A DNA stretch of 47,983 bases, taken from NCBI GenBank assembly GCA_934747335.1, contig CAKVGS010000013.1, positions 1 to 47,983 on the forward strand, in the 5' to 3' direction. The position numbers were made by a program, and so were the translations under genes. Shown here one piece after another: positions 7,280 to 15,055 of this stretch. Positions within the stretch are counted from its first letter, which is position 1, and each line of letters opens with the position of its first letter. Under the pieces are notes generated by a model. It was not told the DNA's origin. It was given only the letters and a program-made list of their open reading frames with translations, and made no database searches. Source of the DNA: an uncultured Candidatus Melainabacteria bacterium (GTDB lineage: Bacteria; Cyanobacteriota; Vampirovibrionia; Gastranaerophilales; Gastranaerophilaceae).

Positions 7280-9169
7280 ATGAATATAAACCCAATAAAT
7301 AAAATCCATAACAATATAAACTACCATGGCAGCGTGAATAAAAGCACGCCACACACCGATAATTATCCCGATGATAAGTTAGTAAAGGAGCTTGATAAAA
7401 TGAGTATGATTAACAACGTAGGATTCTCAAAAAAAGATTATGAACTTAATCTTTCACATGAAGAGTTGGAAAAAAGAACACATAAAGACTATCTGACAAC
7501 AAAAAAAATGCTTGCTGTTGATGCGCCTGAATTCTTAAATTTAGCAGATGGTGACAAAGAAGCACTTAAGCATTTGGTTAAAGCAGCGGTTGTTTTGGAT
7601 AAAATCAACATGCAGTTAGACAATCCGAATAACTTGCCGTTTAAAGAATATTTGGATAAAGAAATAGAAAAAGGAAACGAAGACGCTAAACTAACGAAAA
7701 TTCTTTTTGATGCTCAAAAAGGTGTTTGTTCGTTGGATAGAGAAAGCAACATGATTGAACTTGCTAAAGGCGTTTCAATGCGTGCGGGCAAAGGTGTTTA
7801 TCCTCAAGATTTAGAGAAAGAAGAATTCCACAAGATTTTAATAGATATGCTTAAAAACGGCAAAGTCGATGAAGTTGCCAAAATTTTGAACCAACGCTCT
7901 GTTGTTGAAAGAGCAGGAAATGAACTTGTTGCAACCGATTATATCGACAAGTTTAAAGACGATTTTGCTTATATGGCTTCAGAACTTGAAAAAGCATCTG
8001 AAACTTCAACAAACGCGGACTTTAACGAGTTTTTACAACTTCAAGCCAAAGCTTTAAGAACTGCAGACCCTATGCTTGACGCTTATGCAGACAAAAAATG
8101 GGCAACATTACAAGATACTCCGCTTGAATTTACAATAACAAGAGAAAATTATTCAGATGAATTAACAGAAACTGTTGTTGAAAATCCTGAATTAAAAGCA
8201 CTTTTGGACGAAAACGGAATTGTGCCTGTTGCAAAGGATTTTCTCGGAGGAAGAGTCGGTATCATTAACAAAAAAGGCACTGATGCTATTCTTAATGTAA
8301 AAAAATTCTTACCTTTGATGGCGCAAAATATGCCATTCAAGGATGATTATATTCAAAACATTTCTCCTGACAAAGAATCTAAGCAAACTATGGTTGATGC
8401 GGATTTAGTTGCCGTTACGGGTGATGTGGGTGAATTTAGAGCAGGAATTACGCTTGCTGAAAATTTACCGAATGACGATAAGCTTTCTATTCGTGAATTG
8501 GATGGGGGAAGAAGAAATGTTTATCACAGACAAATTCGTCTTATAACATCTGAAGATGCTAAAGAAAAAATGAAAAAACGTCTGAATGCTACTTTGAACC
8601 CAGAATTACATAAGTTTTATAATGATGAAGCAGACCACTGGTTCACTGTGGGTCACGAAAACGGACACTCTCTCGGACCAAAATCAGGTACAGAAGGTTT
8701 GGGTAAATACAAATCAATTATCGAAGAAAACAAAGCGGATATGGTTTCTCTTGCGATGCTTGACGTTTTGACAGATGCCGGCATGTACACACCTGAACAA
8801 AGAAAACAGATTATCGTAACTTATGCAACTGATAATATGATGATGTCAAAACCAACTTTGAGCCAAGCTCATAGAGTTCGCTCAGTTATGCAAAATTATT
8901 ACTTTATAAAAGAAGGCGCTATGAAGATTTCTCCTGACGGTGTCCTTGATATTGACATCGAAAAAATGGTTCCTACTGCAAGAAAAATGTTGGAAGAAAT
9001 CATCCAAGTTCAAATGAAAGGCGATTTTTCTAAAGGCGAAAAATATGTAATGGATAATTTTGTTTGGACTCCTGAGATGGAAAAAATGGCTGAAAATATT
9101 AAGACCGTTTCTAAAACGCTTAATGGCAAAGTCGAAGCACCACTTGCAGATAAGCTTTTGAATGAATAG
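7280..9169 (+). CDS. Zinc peptidase of the M49 (dipeptidyl peptidase III-like) type
   Basis: The 629-residue protein carries HEXXGH as HENGHSLG (H459, E460, H464) and a second block EENKAD (E482-D487). This is the arrangement of family M49, whose signature is HELLGH plus EECRAD/E. These should bind one zinc ion and cleave short peptides. No signal peptide is visible. The N-terminus MNINPINK...NINYHGSVNK (residues 1-21) is an N/I-rich leader ending in an aromatic-x-Gly motif, as in malQ. The ribosome site is weak (CAAGAG). The gene begins 30-40 nt after a large structured RNA that could control it. A strong terminator follows. Exact specificity cannot be read from sequence. Confidence 0.8.
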   Translation: MNINPINKIHNNINYHGSVNKSTPHTDNYPDDKLVKELDKMSMINNVGFSKKDYELNLSHEELEKRTHKDYLTTKKMLAVDAPEFLNLADGDKEALKHLVKAAVVLDKINMQLDNPNNLPFKEYLDKEIEKGNEDAKLTKILFDAQKGVCSLDRESNMIELAKGVSMRAGKGVYPQDLEKEEFHKILIDMLKNGKVDEVAKILNQRSVVERAGNELVATDYIDKFKDDFAYMASELEKASETSTNADFNEFLQLQAKALRTADPMLDAYADKKWATLQDTPLEFTITRENYSDELTETVVENPELKALLDENGIVPVAKDFLGGRVGIINKKGTDAILNVKKFLPLMAQNMPFKDDYIQNISPDKESKQTMVDADLVAVTGDVGEFRAGITLAENLPNDDKLSIRELDGGRRNVYHRQIRLITSEDAKEKMKKRLNATLNPELHKFYNDEADHWFTVGHENGHSLGPKSGTEGLGKYKSIIEENKADMVSLAMLDVLTDAGMYTPEQRKQIIVTYATDNMMMSKPTLSQAHRVRSVMQNYYFIKEGAMKISPDGVLDIDIEKMVPTARKMLEEIIQVQMKGDFSKGEKYVMDNFVWTPEMEKMAENIKTVSKTLNGKVEAPLADKLLNE

Positions 9170-9176
9170 AGAAACA

Positions 9177-9207
9177 AAAGGTTAGGTTATGAAACCTAAC
9201 CTTTTTT
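9177..9207 (+). terminator. Terminator of the M49-like peptidase gene
   Basis: AAAGGTTAGGTT-atga-AACCTAACCTTT hairpin followed by further T residues. Confidence 0.88.
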
Positions 9208-9230
9208 AATAAAAAAATCATAAAAAACAA

Positions 9231-9262
9231 ACGACAATCGCACCGCGAGCGTTTTTTGCGAA
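9231..9262 (-). repeat. Short copy of the CGACAATCGC-CGCGAGCG repeat
   Basis: ACGACAATCGCACCGCGAGCG matches (inverted) the core of the repeats at 83-105 and 47917-47950. It sits in the convergent gap between the peptidase and the PurD-like gene. Confidence 0.6.
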
Positions 9263-9264
9263 CA

Positions 9265-10032
9265 TCAAAGTTCATTCAATTTTTGATAAATTCCACAATA
9301 CAAAACATATAAAAAATCTTTTTCAAATTCTGTCTTCGCGTAATTCAACCCAAACCCCGTATTATACAAGGTATTATCATTTTTTATTAATCTTGAATTA
9401 AAAAAGCCTATAAAGTTTGCATTTTCTTGCACCAAAGCCTTTTCTAACAATTTTGAATACTCTAAAATCTGATTATCATTAGAAAATGTTTTCAATGTTT
9501 TTCCATCAAAAAACGATGTTACATTCAATACTTCTCCTTCTATAAAATCTTCCAAAAAAGCTGTACTTGCAATTTCTGAAGAATAATTTTGATTAATCAA
9601 ATCCTTTATTTGCAATACTTCTTCTATTGAATTCGCTTTATACTTAAAACCTTTTCCCCTTACAAGCATTGGAAATTTATTAGGATACGTCAGTTTTTGA
9701 GGAATATTAATATTGTATTTTAAAAGAAACTGTCTTGATAAAAGACTATCAATCAATCGTTCTGCCATCAAAGCATTTGGCGCGATACAATTTACAAAAC
9801 TTTTTCTTAAAACATCTGCAATTCCCTGCAAAATCCATTTTTCATTTTCTACTAAAACAACATCAATTTGCAGCGCTTTACACTTTTTAGCTAACTCTAC
9901 AAATGTATTAAACTTTATCGATATCGCACCATCAACCTCTGATGTAATATAAAGCTTTTTCAAAAATTTTGATTTTTGCACCAATGGCGACAATTCACCA
10001 TCACCTGCAATTAAGACATTTAATGTTTGCAA
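9265..10032 (-). CDS. Divergent PurD-like (GAR synthetase / ATP-grasp) protein
   Basis: The N-terminal NVLIAGDGELSPLV...KKLYIT and VVLVENEKWILQGIADVL segments follow the PurD pattern. LLSRQFLLKYNINIP and FLEDFIEGEVLNVTSFFDGK resemble its ATP-grasp part. At about 255 residues it is far shorter than true PurD (about 420). The PurD NTGGMGAYSP block is absent, so catalysis in purine synthesis is doubtful. An ATG-initiated frame opens at 10062. GGAGG ends directly before an ATG at 10041 but 9 nt before an in-frame TTG at 10032, which I choose as start. It overlaps the PurN-like gene by 13 nt, so the two are translationally coupled. Function may be a derived or regulatory one. Confidence 0.6.
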   Translation of the reverse strand: MQTLNVLIAGDGELSPLVQKSKFLKKLYITSEVDGAISIKFNTFVELAKKCKALQIDVVLVENEKWILQGIADVLRKSFVNCIAPNALMAERLIDSLLSRQFLLKYNINIPQKLTYPNKFPMLVRGKGFKYKANSIEEVLQIKDLINQNYSSEIASTAFLEDFIEGEVLNVTSFFDGKTLKTFSNDNQILEYSKLLEKALVQENANFIGFFNSRLIKNDNTLYNTGFGLNYAKTEFEKDFLYVLYCGIYQKLNEL

Positions 10033-10499
10033 GAGTTGCATCCTCCGCAACTGCCTGAACATCCTTTTGATAAAAGTCGTCTGATTTCAAAGGGTTCGTT
10101 TTTAAGAATTTTTTCCAATATCAAAGGATAAATCATCTGTTCCAAATATTCCAATTCACGTTCCACTTCATCAAAATGAGAAAAATTGGAAACAAAGATT
10201 GGGTACTGCGCAATAATTCTTTCAGGATTTGTATAATAGAATGTTATTCCCGTAACTTTTACCCCCTCTAAGAATGCTTGTTTTACAGGGTCATCACCTT
10301 TAAACGCAGGTAATAAAGAATAATGCACATTAACATGATTTTCTAGAATTTCGCCTTGATAATTGAGATTTGCGATTAAATCAAATCCCTTAACTTGGTC
10401 ATAAGAATCAAACGCCTTAACCTCAAACTCTTTTAGATGAGAGATTATAGCATCAATTGTCGGTGTGTATTCCGAATAAATTATTGCAAGCTTTTTCAT
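10020..10499 (-). CDS. Divergent formyltransferase (PurN-like) with Cys-rich tail
   Basis: The 159-residue protein has the formyltransferase core: NVHYSLLPAFKGDDPVKQAFLEGVKVTGITFYY followed by a YP-x-LLE-like segment. In GAR transformylase the NxHPSLLPxFxG block carries the catalytic Asn-His. The family is usually about 190-210 residues, and the N-terminal fold is shortened here. The last 13 residues, CSGSCGGCNSCKH, hold four cysteines in a CxxxCxxCxxC arrangement not normal for PurN, suggesting metal or Fe-S binding. No Shine-Dalgarno sequence is present. TAATAT (10506-10511, extended by TGC) ends 6 nt before the ATG, implying a leaderless transcript. It is first of a two-gene unit with the PurD-like gene. 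The pair mirrors consecutive purine-pathway steps but both members look degenerate. Confidence 0.65.
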   Translation of the reverse strand: MKKLAIIYSEYTPTIDAIISHLKEFEVKAFDSYDQVKGFDLIANLNYQGEILENHVNVHYSLLPAFKGDDPVKQAFLEGVKVTGITFYYTNPERIIAQYPIFVSNFSHFDEVERELEYLEQMIYPLILEKILKNEPFEIRRLLSKGCSGSCGGCNSCKH

Positions 10500-10534
10500 A
10501 ACATTATATTAGCATATTTGAAAGATTAAACAAA

Positions 10535-11047
10535 TCAATCATTATCTTTAACGCCTTTATCAATATTAAGCGTTTTAACCAAAGCTCTGACGTCACCTTT
10601 TAACTTAAAGTATTCTGCAAACTTCGGCGTTGTTTTAATATTATAAGAACGGCCGTTTTTATCTTTATGACGTGAAATTAAACCTTTTTCCAATAATTCT
10701 TGAACGTGTTCATAAGCATTTGAGCCTCTCAAATCTTTTAACAAAGATTGTCTTATCGGCTCTTTAAGAGCAATTACTGTAAGCGTTTTTAATACAGGCG
10801 GTTTTAATTCAACAGGGCAAAGTTTCTCTACAATATCTAAATGTTCTTGTTTAACTTGTAAAATATAACCGTTTTCGTCATCAATTTCTAATGCACCATC
10901 ACGCGACGCATAATCCATAATTAAATCCAGCAATGCTTCTTCAACTTTTTCAGGTTCTTCCTCTAAAATTTCTGCAATATCTTTTATTTGAAGCACTTTA
11001 GCCGTTACAAACAAAACAGCTTCTATTCTAGATTTTAACTGTTCCAT
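10535..11047 (-). CDS. scpB: Segregation and condensation protein B
   Basis: Winged-helix subunit of the SMC-ScpA-ScpB condensin complex that compacts and segregates the chromosome. At 170 residues it is near the usual size. The start LKSRIEAVLFVTAKVLQIKDIAEIL and later LKPPVLKTLTVIALKEPIRQSLLKDLRGSNAYEHVQELLEKGLI follow the ScpB family closely (two winged helices). Its ATG overlaps the scpA stop by one base (TAATG), so it is coupled to scpA, the common order in bacteria. No separate promoter is seen. Confidence 0.93.
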   Translation of the reverse strand: MEQLKSRIEAVLFVTAKVLQIKDIAEILEEEPEKVEEALLDLIMDYASRDGALEIDDENGYILQVKQEHLDIVEKLCPVELKPPVLKTLTVIALKEPIRQSLLKDLRGSNAYEHVQELLEKGLISRHKDKNGRSYNIKTTPKFAEYFKLKGDVRALVKTLNIDKGVKDND

Positions 11048-11985
11048 TATGCACTAACCTCACTATTATCAACTAAAACACTTTTTGCATTCTCAATACT
11101 CGAGTCTAAGGAGTCCGTTCCCTCTCCTCGGGGGAGGGTTAGGGAGGGGGCTTGCTCTTCACTATGTTCTTCAACATGCGGGCGTTTTACAACATACAAA
11201 TCAGAATAAAATTCGTCTTGTTCCAAATCGTAATCACTTTCTACCGTTAAGAATAATAATGAAATGTAAGCACTAATTTTATCCATTCCAAGAAGTGTAA
11301 GTTCATTAAGCTCAATTTTATCTTGTCTGCTTAAAATTTCACACAAATTCGCCTTTAGTCTTTGCACACCGTTTTCAATATATTCATCGTGCGCCAGATT
11401 GATAATATCATCCGGAGAAAGCTTGGCGTAATTTTGAACACGTCTTTTTGCTCTTTCATGTGCGTTCTTCAATGACTGCTTTTTATCAAGCATTTCATAA
11501 AATTCCAATTGACGAATCAAATCGCGCAAAGTCACAACACGGTTATGATTTAATCTCACACTTGTTCTTCTTTGTAAAACCTCGTCAATTGAAATTACGT
11601 TATTTGTCGGGATATATTCTTCATCTTGATAATCAAGCGGTGCATCATCATATTCTAAATCTATTTCAGGCTGAGGTTCAAAATCCAGAACATCAATACC
11701 TTCCAATACATTTGATTTAAGCTTTAAAAGAATTGCAGCAAACAAAAGAGTTCTGCCCGTCAAACGCAAATTCTGTGCTTTTGACTGGAATAAATGCATA
11801 AGGTATTTGTCTGTAACTTCAACAATATCAACATTCCAAGGATCAATTTTACCTTGTTTTGCCATATTAACAAGAATTTCAATACCGTCAACTTCCGCTT
11901 CTTGAACGTATTCATTCTCTTTTGCGGTCAAGTTATGTGCATTTGCCAAATTACTATTCAAACTATCTATATTATTAACTGCCAT
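11047..11985 (-). CDS. scpA: Segregation and condensation protein A, with repeat-encoded tail
   Basis: Kleisin subunit bridging SMC and ScpB. The N-terminal half has GIEILVNMAKQGKIDPWNVDIVEVTDKYL and LAFAAxLLxLKS-like blocks typical of ScpA. The C-terminal winged helix is around LSRQDKIELNELTLLGMDKISAYISLLFL. At 312 residues it is 40-60 longer than typical. The extra tail includes APSLTLPRGEGTDSL, encoded by a palindromic CCCTC-type repeat (11120-11150) that also occurs in noncoding DNA at 17621 and 34471. The repeat is in frame, so the overlap with scpB is preserved. No Shine-Dalgarno sequence is present; TAAAAT (11992-11997) ends 6 nt before the ATG, suggesting a leaderless mRNA. Confidence 0.92.
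   Translation of the reverse strand: MAVNNIDSLNSNLANAHNLTAKENEYVQEAEVDGIEILVNMAKQGKIDPWNVDIVEVTDKYLMHLFQSKAQNLRLTGRTLLFAAILLKLKSNVLEGIDVLDFEPQPEIDLEYDDAPLDYQDEEYIPTNNVISIDEVLQRRTSVRLNHNRVVTLRDLIRQLEFYEMLDKKQSLKNAHERAKRRVQNYAKLSPDDIINLAHDEYIENGVQRLKANLCEILSRQDKIELNELTLLGMDKISAYISLLFLTVESDYDLEQDEFYSDLYVVKRPHVEEHSEEQAPSLTLPRGEGTDSLDSSIENAKSVLVDNSEVSA
11120..11150. repeat. Palindromic CCCTC/GAGGG repeat inserted in frame in scpA
   Basis: CCCTCTCCTCGGGGGAGGG is a GC-rich imperfect palindrome in otherwise AT-rich DNA, followed by TTAGGGAGGG. The same family occurs in intergenic DNA at 17621-17656 and 34471-34586. Here it is translated as part of the ScpA tail. Confidence 0.75.
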
Positions 11986-12110
11986 ATTTATATTTTAAAT
12001 TATACCTTTAATCTTTTAATCCTCTGTATCTATGAAACCAACTTTCATTCACAATATTCTTCCAAATCCCTTTTGCTATTTTAACACACTCTCAACAAAG
12101 ACTGCAAATC

Positions 12111-12128
12111 GTTACAAAAATTTAAATT
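12111..12128 (+). promoter_or_regulatory. HLR1-like box (one mismatch) upstream of plsC
   Basis: GTTACAAAAATTTAAATT matches the HLR1 consensus at every constrained position except C-to-A in the second half. It lies directly upstream of the -35 region of the extended -10 promoter TGtTATAAT (12152-12160) of the first acyltransferase gene. It also lies upstream of divergent scpA. Confidence 0.4.
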
Positions 12129-12151
12129 TTCACTCTTTTTGTCAGTTATCA

Positions 12152-12160
12152 TGTTATAAT
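12152..12160 (+). promoter_or_regulatory. Extended -10 promoter of the acyltransferase pair
   Basis: TG-T-TATAAT, a perfect extended -10, with predicted start near 12167. No good -35 is present, which suits activator dependence. Confidence 0.6.
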
Positions 12161-12185
12161 TTTGGTATTGACGAGGGGATTTATT

Positions 12186-12863
12186 ATGTCAAACGATAGC
12201 AAAAAAACAAACGGGAACAAGTATTCACTTAGAACTCCTGAATTTTACAACAAATGGAGAAGAATGTTTCTATTCTTGGTTACGCATATTTTCTATATGA
12301 TAAGATTTAAGTTTGTTTATCGTCTGGAAGTAGAAGGCAAAGAAAATATACCTGACAACAACAGTTTTATCATTGCCGCAAATCACCTTTCAACTTTAGA
12401 CCCACCTCTTGTATGTGCAGTTATGAACAGAGGTGTTGCTTATATGGCAAAAAAAGAACTTTTTGAGAATCCTTTTATGCGTTGGTGGCTTGATTGGTTA
12501 GGCGCTTTTGCAGTTGATAGAGAAAAACTCGGTGTTTCAACTATAAAAACGGTTATGACTATAAAAAAAACCGGTTGGGTGCTTGGCATTTTTCCTCAAG
12601 GAACACGCCAAAATCCTGGTGAAATAAGCAACGTAACAAAAGGTTTTGCTTCTCTTGCAAAAAGCACAAAGTGTGGCATTTTACCTATTGGAATAACAGG
12701 TACTCAAGAAGTTAAAAGATTGCCGTTTTCTGGAAAAATCGTTGTTAAAATAGGAAAATTAATCCCATATTCAGACGATGTCAACGCGATGGTAGATGCT
12801 TGGGGAAATTCTATTCAAGAATTAACAGGGTTCAAGTATAACAAAGAACACGCAAAAGTATAA
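12186..12863 (+). CDS. plsC: 1-acyl-glycerol-3-phosphate acyltransferase (PlsC family), copy 1
   Basis: Membrane-associated acyltransferase that makes phosphatidic acid for phospholipids. NHLSTLDPP is the catalytic HX4D block and FPQGTRQNPGE the glycerophosphate-binding FPEGTR block. PIGITGTQEVK gives the third motif. One hydrophobic stretch near residues 22-36 (FLFLVTHIFYMI) probably anchors it. The frame can be extended to a TTG at 12162, but GAGGGG (12173-12178) sits 7 nt before the ATG at 12186, which gives 225 residues. A second PlsC homologue follows at once, so the two form an operon. Confidence 0.93.
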   Translation: MSNDSKKTNGNKYSLRTPEFYNKWRRMFLFLVTHIFYMIRFKFVYRLEVEGKENIPDNNSFIIAANHLSTLDPPLVCAVMNRGVAYMAKKELFENPFMRWWLDWLGAFAVDREKLGVSTIKTVMTIKKTGWVLGIFPQGTRQNPGEISNVTKGFASLAKSTKCGILPIGITGTQEVKRLPFSGKIVVKIGKLIPYSDDVNAMVDAWGNSIQELTGFKYNKEHAKV

Positions 12864-12896
12864 AAGATTTAATGAATTAAGAGTGGATTGAAAAAG

Positions 12897-13574
12897 ATGA
12901 CTGAAAAAAATTACAACAGACGTACCGAAAAAGACTATAATTTTTTTAGAACCCTGTATTACATGATATTTGTAATGTTCGTAGTTTTGCCTGTTACTAA
13001 ATTAATGTATAACATAAAGATTGAAGGACGTGAAAACTTACCTAAGGATTCTCACGTAATCTATGCAGGCAACCATGTTTCATACATTGATCCACCGCTA
13101 ATAGCTCTTGCTGCTTGGAAAAACATTGCATATATGGCAAAACAAGAGTTGTTCAAAGATGATAATAAATTATTAAGATTTTTAGTGCATACGTTGGGTG
13201 CATTTGCAGTAAACCGCGAAAAGCCTGAAATTGCAACATTTAAAACCGTAAAGTCCGTATTTAATACAAACTGGGCTTTAGGACTTTTCCCTCAAGGAAA
13301 GATTGTTAAAGAGCCTGAAATCAGCAACATTCATAAAGGCTTTATCATGTTTGCCAAAAAATTTAAAGCAGACATTGTTCCTGTGGGCATTTGCGGATTT
13401 GACGGTTATGCAAAAAAATTGTTTGAAAAACATGTGACCGTAAAAATTGGTAAACCTATTTCTTACAAACTTAATGAAGATGAAATTTTGAGAGAATGGG
13501 CAAGACAAATTTGTGAATTTACCGGCTTTGAAAATAAAATTGAAGAAAATTTAGCAGAACCGGCTTCTGTCTAG
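12897..13574 (+). CDS. PlsC-family acyltransferase, copy 2
   Basis: Paralogue of the preceding gene with NHVSYIDPP (HX4D intact) and LFPQGKIVKEPE in place of FPEGTR. The Thr-Arg of the substrate-binding block is replaced, so acceptor specificity may differ. PVGICGF forms motif 3. A hydrophobic stretch near residues 18-32 (LYYMIFVMFVVLPV) could anchor it. The start could also be a TTG at 12888 (4 nt after AAGAG). The ATG at 12897 gives 225 residues, the same as copy 1, and is preferred. Only a 33-nt gap separates it from copy 1, so they are likely cotranscribed. Two adjacent copies suggest division of labour in lipid acylation. Confidence 0.88.
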   Translation: MTEKNYNRRTEKDYNFFRTLYYMIFVMFVVLPVTKLMYNIKIEGRENLPKDSHVIYAGNHVSYIDPPLIALAAWKNIAYMAKQELFKDDNKLLRFLVHTLGAFAVNREKPEIATFKTVKSVFNTNWALGLFPQGKIVKEPEISNIHKGFIMFAKKFKADIVPVGICGFDGYAKKLFEKHVTVKIGKPISYKLNEDEILREWARQICEFTGFENKIEENLAEPASV

Positions 13575-13699
13575 CAATTTAATTGTCCATCATGCCAATT
13601 GACACCATTTTCACTTCTTAATATTTTGTAATAAACCTTCATGTTATAGCAAATTTTTTTATTTACTGGTTTTATGTTTTTGGAAAGGTAAGTAGTTTT

Positions 13700-14950
13700 A
13701 TGAGAATTCAAGCAATTACAAATTTAATCCCTCTAACATCGGCACAAACAAACACAAAAGATTCCAATGTTATGACTAACTTTGGTCTAAAGTTGGATAA
13801 TCCGATAGAAAAAGACACGGTATCTTTTAAACAAAGTCATAAAATTAACAAAATAACAAAGCAAGCAGAAAGAATACTTAGCAAAGAAGTAAAGGCCATA
13901 GAAGAAACGGCGGTTGAAAGCAACGGAATTACTAATAAATTAGCCGCTAAATCAAAAGAAATAAACAGACCGACTGCAATGGCAATTCGTGCAAAAATTC
14001 TCATGTCTGCTCAAAAAGTTGAAAAATATCTCGGCACTACATTCGGGGACTTGATTGCAGATGCAAAACATCCGAATAACCCTATACATTCGATTGGATT
14101 TAGAGTAAAAGGCATAAATTCAATTGTTGAAAAGACTGGAAGTCGCGAACTTATTAATGCCAAAGAAATATTTGCAGATATGACAGATTTAATCGGAGGA
14201 AAAATAACACTTAGAGATTCTGATAAACGAACAGTGGATGGAATTTTAGACAGACTTATTCCTGATATTAAATCAAAAAGAATTGAATTATTAGAAATTG
14301 AAAACAAGCGTCCAAAAGTCGTTAAAGGACAAGAAGAACACGAAGCTTCAAAATATGATTATGCTTCTATCAGTATGCTGGAAAAATTGATTGAAGTCCA
14401 AAATTCTACATTAAGAAAAGGCGGCAGCAAGCAAAAAGTTTCTGCGCACTTAACAGACGAATACACACCGGCAAACTATTGTGCAGTTCACTTATTAATG
14501 CGCATTCCAAATGTTCCAAACAGCACATTTGAGCTGCAAATAATGGGACATAATATGGATATGGCCAAAAAAGTCGACGATAAAGTTTATAAAAAGCTTG
14601 ATGGCAAAAACCCTGCTGATTGTTCCGAAGAATTTCATAAACTTTTCGAACCGCTTATTAATCCAAAGTTCTTTGCCGGAGAAACTGAAGCTAGAGCAAA
14701 AGAACTTACCCAAAACGCTAAAAATACATTCAATAAATACAGAGCAAAAATGTTCTTATTCCAAAGAGAAAAGCCAGATATGTCTTATTCTAAAAAAACA
14801 GCAAGAAGAAAAGAACAATTTTTACCAATAAAATATCAATTATTCCCTAGCGACATTGAATTAAAATACGGCATTTCCTCATTGGATTATGATTATAACA
14901 ACATTGCAAAAATAATTGAACGCAGTGAAAGAAAAGCTAATAAAAAATAA
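13700..14950 (+). CDS. RelA/SpoT synthetase-domain-like protein with N-terminal leader
   Basis: The central part (about residues 135-310) follows the (p)ppGpp synthetase fold. GFRVKGINSIVEKTG corresponds to RVK-SIxEK and DLIGGKITLRD to DLxGxR. YTPANYCAVHLL corresponds to the GYQSxH region, and FELQIMGHN to the ExQ block. Asp, Tyr, His, Glu and Gln positions are kept; the Arg of DLxGxR is Lys. No HD hydrolase, TGS or ACT domain is seen. The first 50 residues (MRIQAITN...DTVSFKQSHK) are an N/S/T-rich leader like those of malQ and the M49-like gene. The C-terminus is Lys/Arg rich. It may make an alarmone, or be a derived pyrophosphokinase. The ribosome site AAAGG is 11 nt from the ATG. Confidence 0.72.
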   Translation: MRIQAITNLIPLTSAQTNTKDSNVMTNFGLKLDNPIEKDTVSFKQSHKINKITKQAERILSKEVKAIEETAVESNGITNKLAAKSKEINRPTAMAIRAKILMSAQKVEKYLGTTFGDLIADAKHPNNPIHSIGFRVKGINSIVEKTGSRELINAKEIFADMTDLIGGKITLRDSDKRTVDGILDRLIPDIKSKRIELLEIENKRPKVVKGQEEHEASKYDYASISMLEKLIEVQNSTLRKGGSKQKVSAHLTDEYTPANYCAVHLLMRIPNVPNSTFELQIMGHNMDMAKKVDDKVYKKLDGKNPADCSEEFHKLFEPLINPKFFAGETEARAKELTQNAKNTFNKYRAKMFLFQREKPDMSYSKKTARRKEQFLPIKYQLFPSDIELKYGISSLDYDYNNIAKIIERSERKANKK

Positions 14951-14960
14951 CAAGTAAATT

Positions 14961-14992
14961 GCGCTGAAAGGCAACAACCTTCAGCGCTTATT
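14961..14992 (+). terminator. Hairpin terminator after the RelA/SpoT-like gene
   Basis: GCGCTGAAAGG pairs with CCTTCAGCGC (one bulged A), followed by TTATT. The T-run is weak. Confidence 0.6.
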
Positions 14993-15037
14993 CATTGTTA
15001 CAAAACAATCCAACTTATTAATAACAAATTTATATAA

Positions 15038-15055
15038 ATGTTACAATTGTAACAT
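15038..15055. promoter_or_regulatory. Perfect 18-bp palindrome, CRP/FNR-type operator candidate
   Basis: ATGTTACAATTGTAACAT is perfectly symmetric and contains TGTTA-N6-TAACA, the spacing of CRP-family sites (TGTGA-N6-TCACA). It lies 64 bp before the start of the small gene at 15119, upstream of -10-like TATAAC (15075-15080). The regulator is unknown. Confidence 0.55.

Noticed and set aside
12162..12185. TTG start extending the first PlsC protein by eight residues
   Set aside because: GAGGGG is ideally placed for ATG 12186, and the extension lies over the ribosome site and downstream of the predicted promoter start.
15038..15055. NtcA-type site (GTA-N8-TAC) for the perfect palindrome
   Set aside because: The required GTA and TAC are not 8 nt apart here; CRP-type TGTTA-N6-TAACA fits better.
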